From Euryodendron excelsum (taxonomy: Eukaryota > Streptophyta > Magnoliopsida > Ericales > Pentaphylacaceae), in the NCBI GenBank assembly GCA_033060915.1, contig CM065384.1, forward strand, positions 34,612,001 to 34,676,000: DNA of 64,000 nt, written 5' to 3'. The notes beneath the pieces were generated by a model. That model did not search any database. It saw nothing but the letters and a program-made list of their open reading frames with translations, and was not told the origin of the DNA. Below are positions 62,140 through 64,000 of the stretch, piece by piece; within the stretch, counting starts at the first letter, position 1, and each line of letters begins with the position of its first letter. Both the position numbers and the translations under genes were made by a program.

Positions 62140-63200
62140 TACAAAGAGTTTGGTCCTGCTTAAGTCAGGTAGGTCGGCCAAAGAATGACCATCTCCAACA
62201 ACCAAGTTTAGAAGTTTGGTCCTACCTAAGTCTAGTAGGTTGGCCTAAGAATGGCTACCCCCAAAAACCAAGTATAAAAGCTTGCCTTGCCAAAATCTGG
62301 TAGGTCGGCCCAAGAATGGTTAAGCTCAAAAACCAAGTAGAAAGCTTGATCCTACCTAAATTAGACAGGTTAGCCGAAGAATGGCCAACCTAAAAACCAA
62401 GTTTAGAAGCTTGGTCTTGCGTAAGTTAGACAAATTGCCCTAAGAATAGCCAACCAAAAAGCCAAATTTAGAAGCTTGGTCCTGCCTAAGTCAGGCAAGT
62501 CGCCCCAAGAATGGCCAAGCTCAAAAAATCTAAACGTTCAAAGATTGGTCATGCCTAAGTCAAGAAGGTTGGCCTAAGAATGGCCAAAGCGAAAGCCTAA
62601 GCGTTCAAAGCTTAGTCTCGCCTAAGTTTGGCAGGTCGGCTTAAGGATAGCCAAAGCAAAAATCAAGTAAAAAAGCTTGGTCCTACCTAAGTTTGTAGGT
62701 CAACAAGAAAACTTGTTCCTACCTAAGTTGGGTAGCTTAGCCAAGGAAGGCCAGAATAGAAAAACTAAATAGAGAGTTTGGTCCTCCCTAAGTTTGGTAG
62801 GTTAGTCACAGAAGGCTAGAAGAAAAAACAAGCAAGGAGTTTGGTCTTACCTAAGTTTGGTAGGTCTGTTCGAAGAGAGTCAAGAAAACCCAAGTAGAGA
62901 GCTTGGTCCTACCTAAGTTTAGTAGGTCGGGCAAAGAAGGCCTGGAGAGAAAACAGAGAGTTTGGTTCTACCTAAGTTTGCTAGGTCGGCTTGAATAGAG
63001 TTAAGAAAAACCAAGCAGACAGCTTGGTTCTACCTAAGTTTGGTAGGTCGACTCAAAAAGAGTTAAAGAAAGACCGAGTGAAAAGTTTAGTCCTTCTTAA
63101 GTGTAGAAGGTCGGCCGAAGAAGGTCGAAGATAAAAACTAAGTGTTGAATTTAGTCCTACCTAATTTTGGTAGGTTGGCCAAAGAAGGCCTAGGTTAAAA
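62140..63200. repeat. About 60-65-bp tandem repeat in the retrotransposon, some 16 copies
   Basis: Units share AGCTTGGTCCTACCTAAGTT, GGTAGGTCGGCC and AAGAATGGCCAA, with later units reading GAAGGCC. Divergence between units is moderate. The array occupies the space between gag and the polypurine tract where pol would lie in a full element. Confidence 0.9.
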
Positions 63201-63276
63201 AGATTGTCATTATCAGCACAATACAACCCTTGTCGGCCAAGCTTGGCCAAATAAGGCGCAAGGGCTGGGGGGTAAT

Positions 63277-63757
63277 TGTGGGATAAAGATTTCGCATTCC
63301 CCAAATCAGGGTCAACCCACCAAGAGTGGTAGGGCCAACCTCTCAAAAAAGAAGCTCAGAATAAGCCACAAGTTGACTTGCATGAAGCAAGTCCAGGGAA
63401 TAAAGAACTCTAATTTGATAGAGAAAATAACTCAAGAAGATTAATCCAATCTACTCCTACACCAACCTAAGAGTGGTTAACTCCTAGAAGGAGAAAAAAT
63501 ACCATTTCTAGAAAGAGTGGGGCCTCTGAAGCCTATAAATACACTATGTAACTAAGAAACAAGGTACCTATAATTGATAGTTAGAATATTTCTTTCTTTT
63601 AATTCATTAAGGTTAAGTTTGTCTGACTTAATAATCGGTGTGTCATCGGCCCAAAGAGGGTCGATGCATTCTCATTGTCTTCTGCTCTTGTAGGCTCTCT
63701 GGTATTGATCTTGGAGGTTCGCAGAATGAATCGAGCTTATAAAAAATCTCCTCTACA
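63277..63757 (+). repeat. 3' LTR
   Basis: Starts TGTGGGATAAAGATTTCGC directly after the purine-rich tract and ends ATCTCCTCTACA, followed by the ATACC target duplication. It has a TATAAATACAC box near 63,533. Confidence 0.9.
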
Positions 63758-63762
63758 ATACC

Positions 63763-64000
63763 ATATATATATATAATCAAAGTAATTAATTATTGCTTCT
63801 TGAATGAATTTTCTGACTACACCTTGACTATGACTATTAATCTATGATAATGCTAACAAAGACTATATAACTACATGTACTTTAATTTTACGTAGGATTC
63901 TATTACATATTTTATTTCTAAGCCCACTTATGCCTTGACTAAAGAGCACTTAGATATAACTATCAAGGTGCCCATTGAATTGGTTTCAACAATTGAGTTT
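63763..64000. repeat. Segmental duplication copy C, right part
   Basis: Resumes the sequence seen at about 55,530-55,730 in copy B and 27,625-27,790 in copy A (ATTAATTATTGCTTCTTGAA, TATAACTACATGTACTTTAA). It diverges after about 63,940. No gene. Confidence 0.75.

Larger units (their letters stand above)
57576..63757 (+). mobile_element. LTR retrotransposon (Ty3/gypsy-like, non-autonomous), with a nested MULE
   Basis: Two direct LTRs of about 485 and 481 bp, TG...CA ends, and a perfect 5 bp target duplication ATACC (57,571-57,575 and 63,758-63,762). The sequence after the 5' LTR, ATTGGCATTATCTGTGGGAA, resembles plant gypsy primer-binding sites of the TTGGCGCCGTCTGTGGGAA type. A purine-rich AAGGGCTGGGGGGTAA precedes the 3' LTR. 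Only a broken gag is visible and no protease, reverse transcriptase or integrase, so it would have depended on another element. The two LTRs have clearly diverged, so the insertion is old. Confidence 0.9.

Noticed and set aside
62140..63200. Regularly spaced repeats that could be mistaken for a CRISPR array
   Set aside because: Units are contiguous without unique spacers, in a plant LTR retrotransposon.

Overview
This window is nuclear DNA from a flowering plant. It is AT-rich and has split genes with plant-type introns, CBP60-family genes, Mutator-like and LTR transposons, MITEs and microsatellites. It is probably a woody dicot or dicot-like lineage, but I cannot name a species. No rRNA, tRNA, CRISPR or bacterial-type features were seen.

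Layout. 1-13,076 is mostly intergenic AT-rich DNA with microsatellites, a decayed hAT-like element (10,301-11,519) and an 88-bp tandem duplication. 13,077-13,383 is a MITE just upstream of the first real gene. 13,907-21,465 (+) is an apparently intact seven-exon CALMODULIN-BINDING PROTEIN 60 (CBP60) gene, predicted 565 aa. Its downstream DNA is split by a ~4.8 kb LTR-like insertion (22,157-26,968, TSD ATCAT). 28,609-40,735 is a 12-kb Mutator-like element (MULE) carrying a dead mudrA-type transposase, a dead plant-mobile-domain gene, an unknown 140-aa ORF, and a 177/178-bp satellite-like array next to its right end. 41,022-54,203 (+) is a second, tandem CBP60 copy. 54,204-57,575 and 63,763-64,000 hold two further copies of the DNA that follows gene 1. 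The last copy is interrupted by an LTR retrotransposon (57,576-63,757, TSD ATACC), which is itself interrupted by a second MULE (58,376-61,296).

The most striking observation is in the second CBP60 gene. A 183-bp (61-aa) segment of the last exon, present once in gene 1, occurs fourteen times head to tail and in frame (51,504-54,065). The unit is acidic and rich in aromatic residues. The later units form a 366-bp dimeric higher-order repeat. A CAA-to-TAA stop in unit 12 cuts off the last units and the predicted C-terminal calmodulin-binding helix, and the 5' end of the gene is also damaged (start codon lost, 1-nt frame change). Gene 2 is chimeric: its upstream exons are clearly diverged from gene 1, whereas the 3' half of its last exon and about 2.4 kb downstream are nearly identical to gene 1, indicating recent duplication or gene conversion. 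Both genes seem to share a non-canonical GC-AG last intron.

The order of events can be read from nested and empty sites: duplication of the CBP60 3' region, then separate insertions (LTR-like element in copy A, small MITEs in copies B and C, LTR retrotransposon in C, and finally a MULE inside that retrotransposon). All coordinates were read by eye from the sequence; intron borders are inferred from splice signals and reading-frame continuity, not transcript data.
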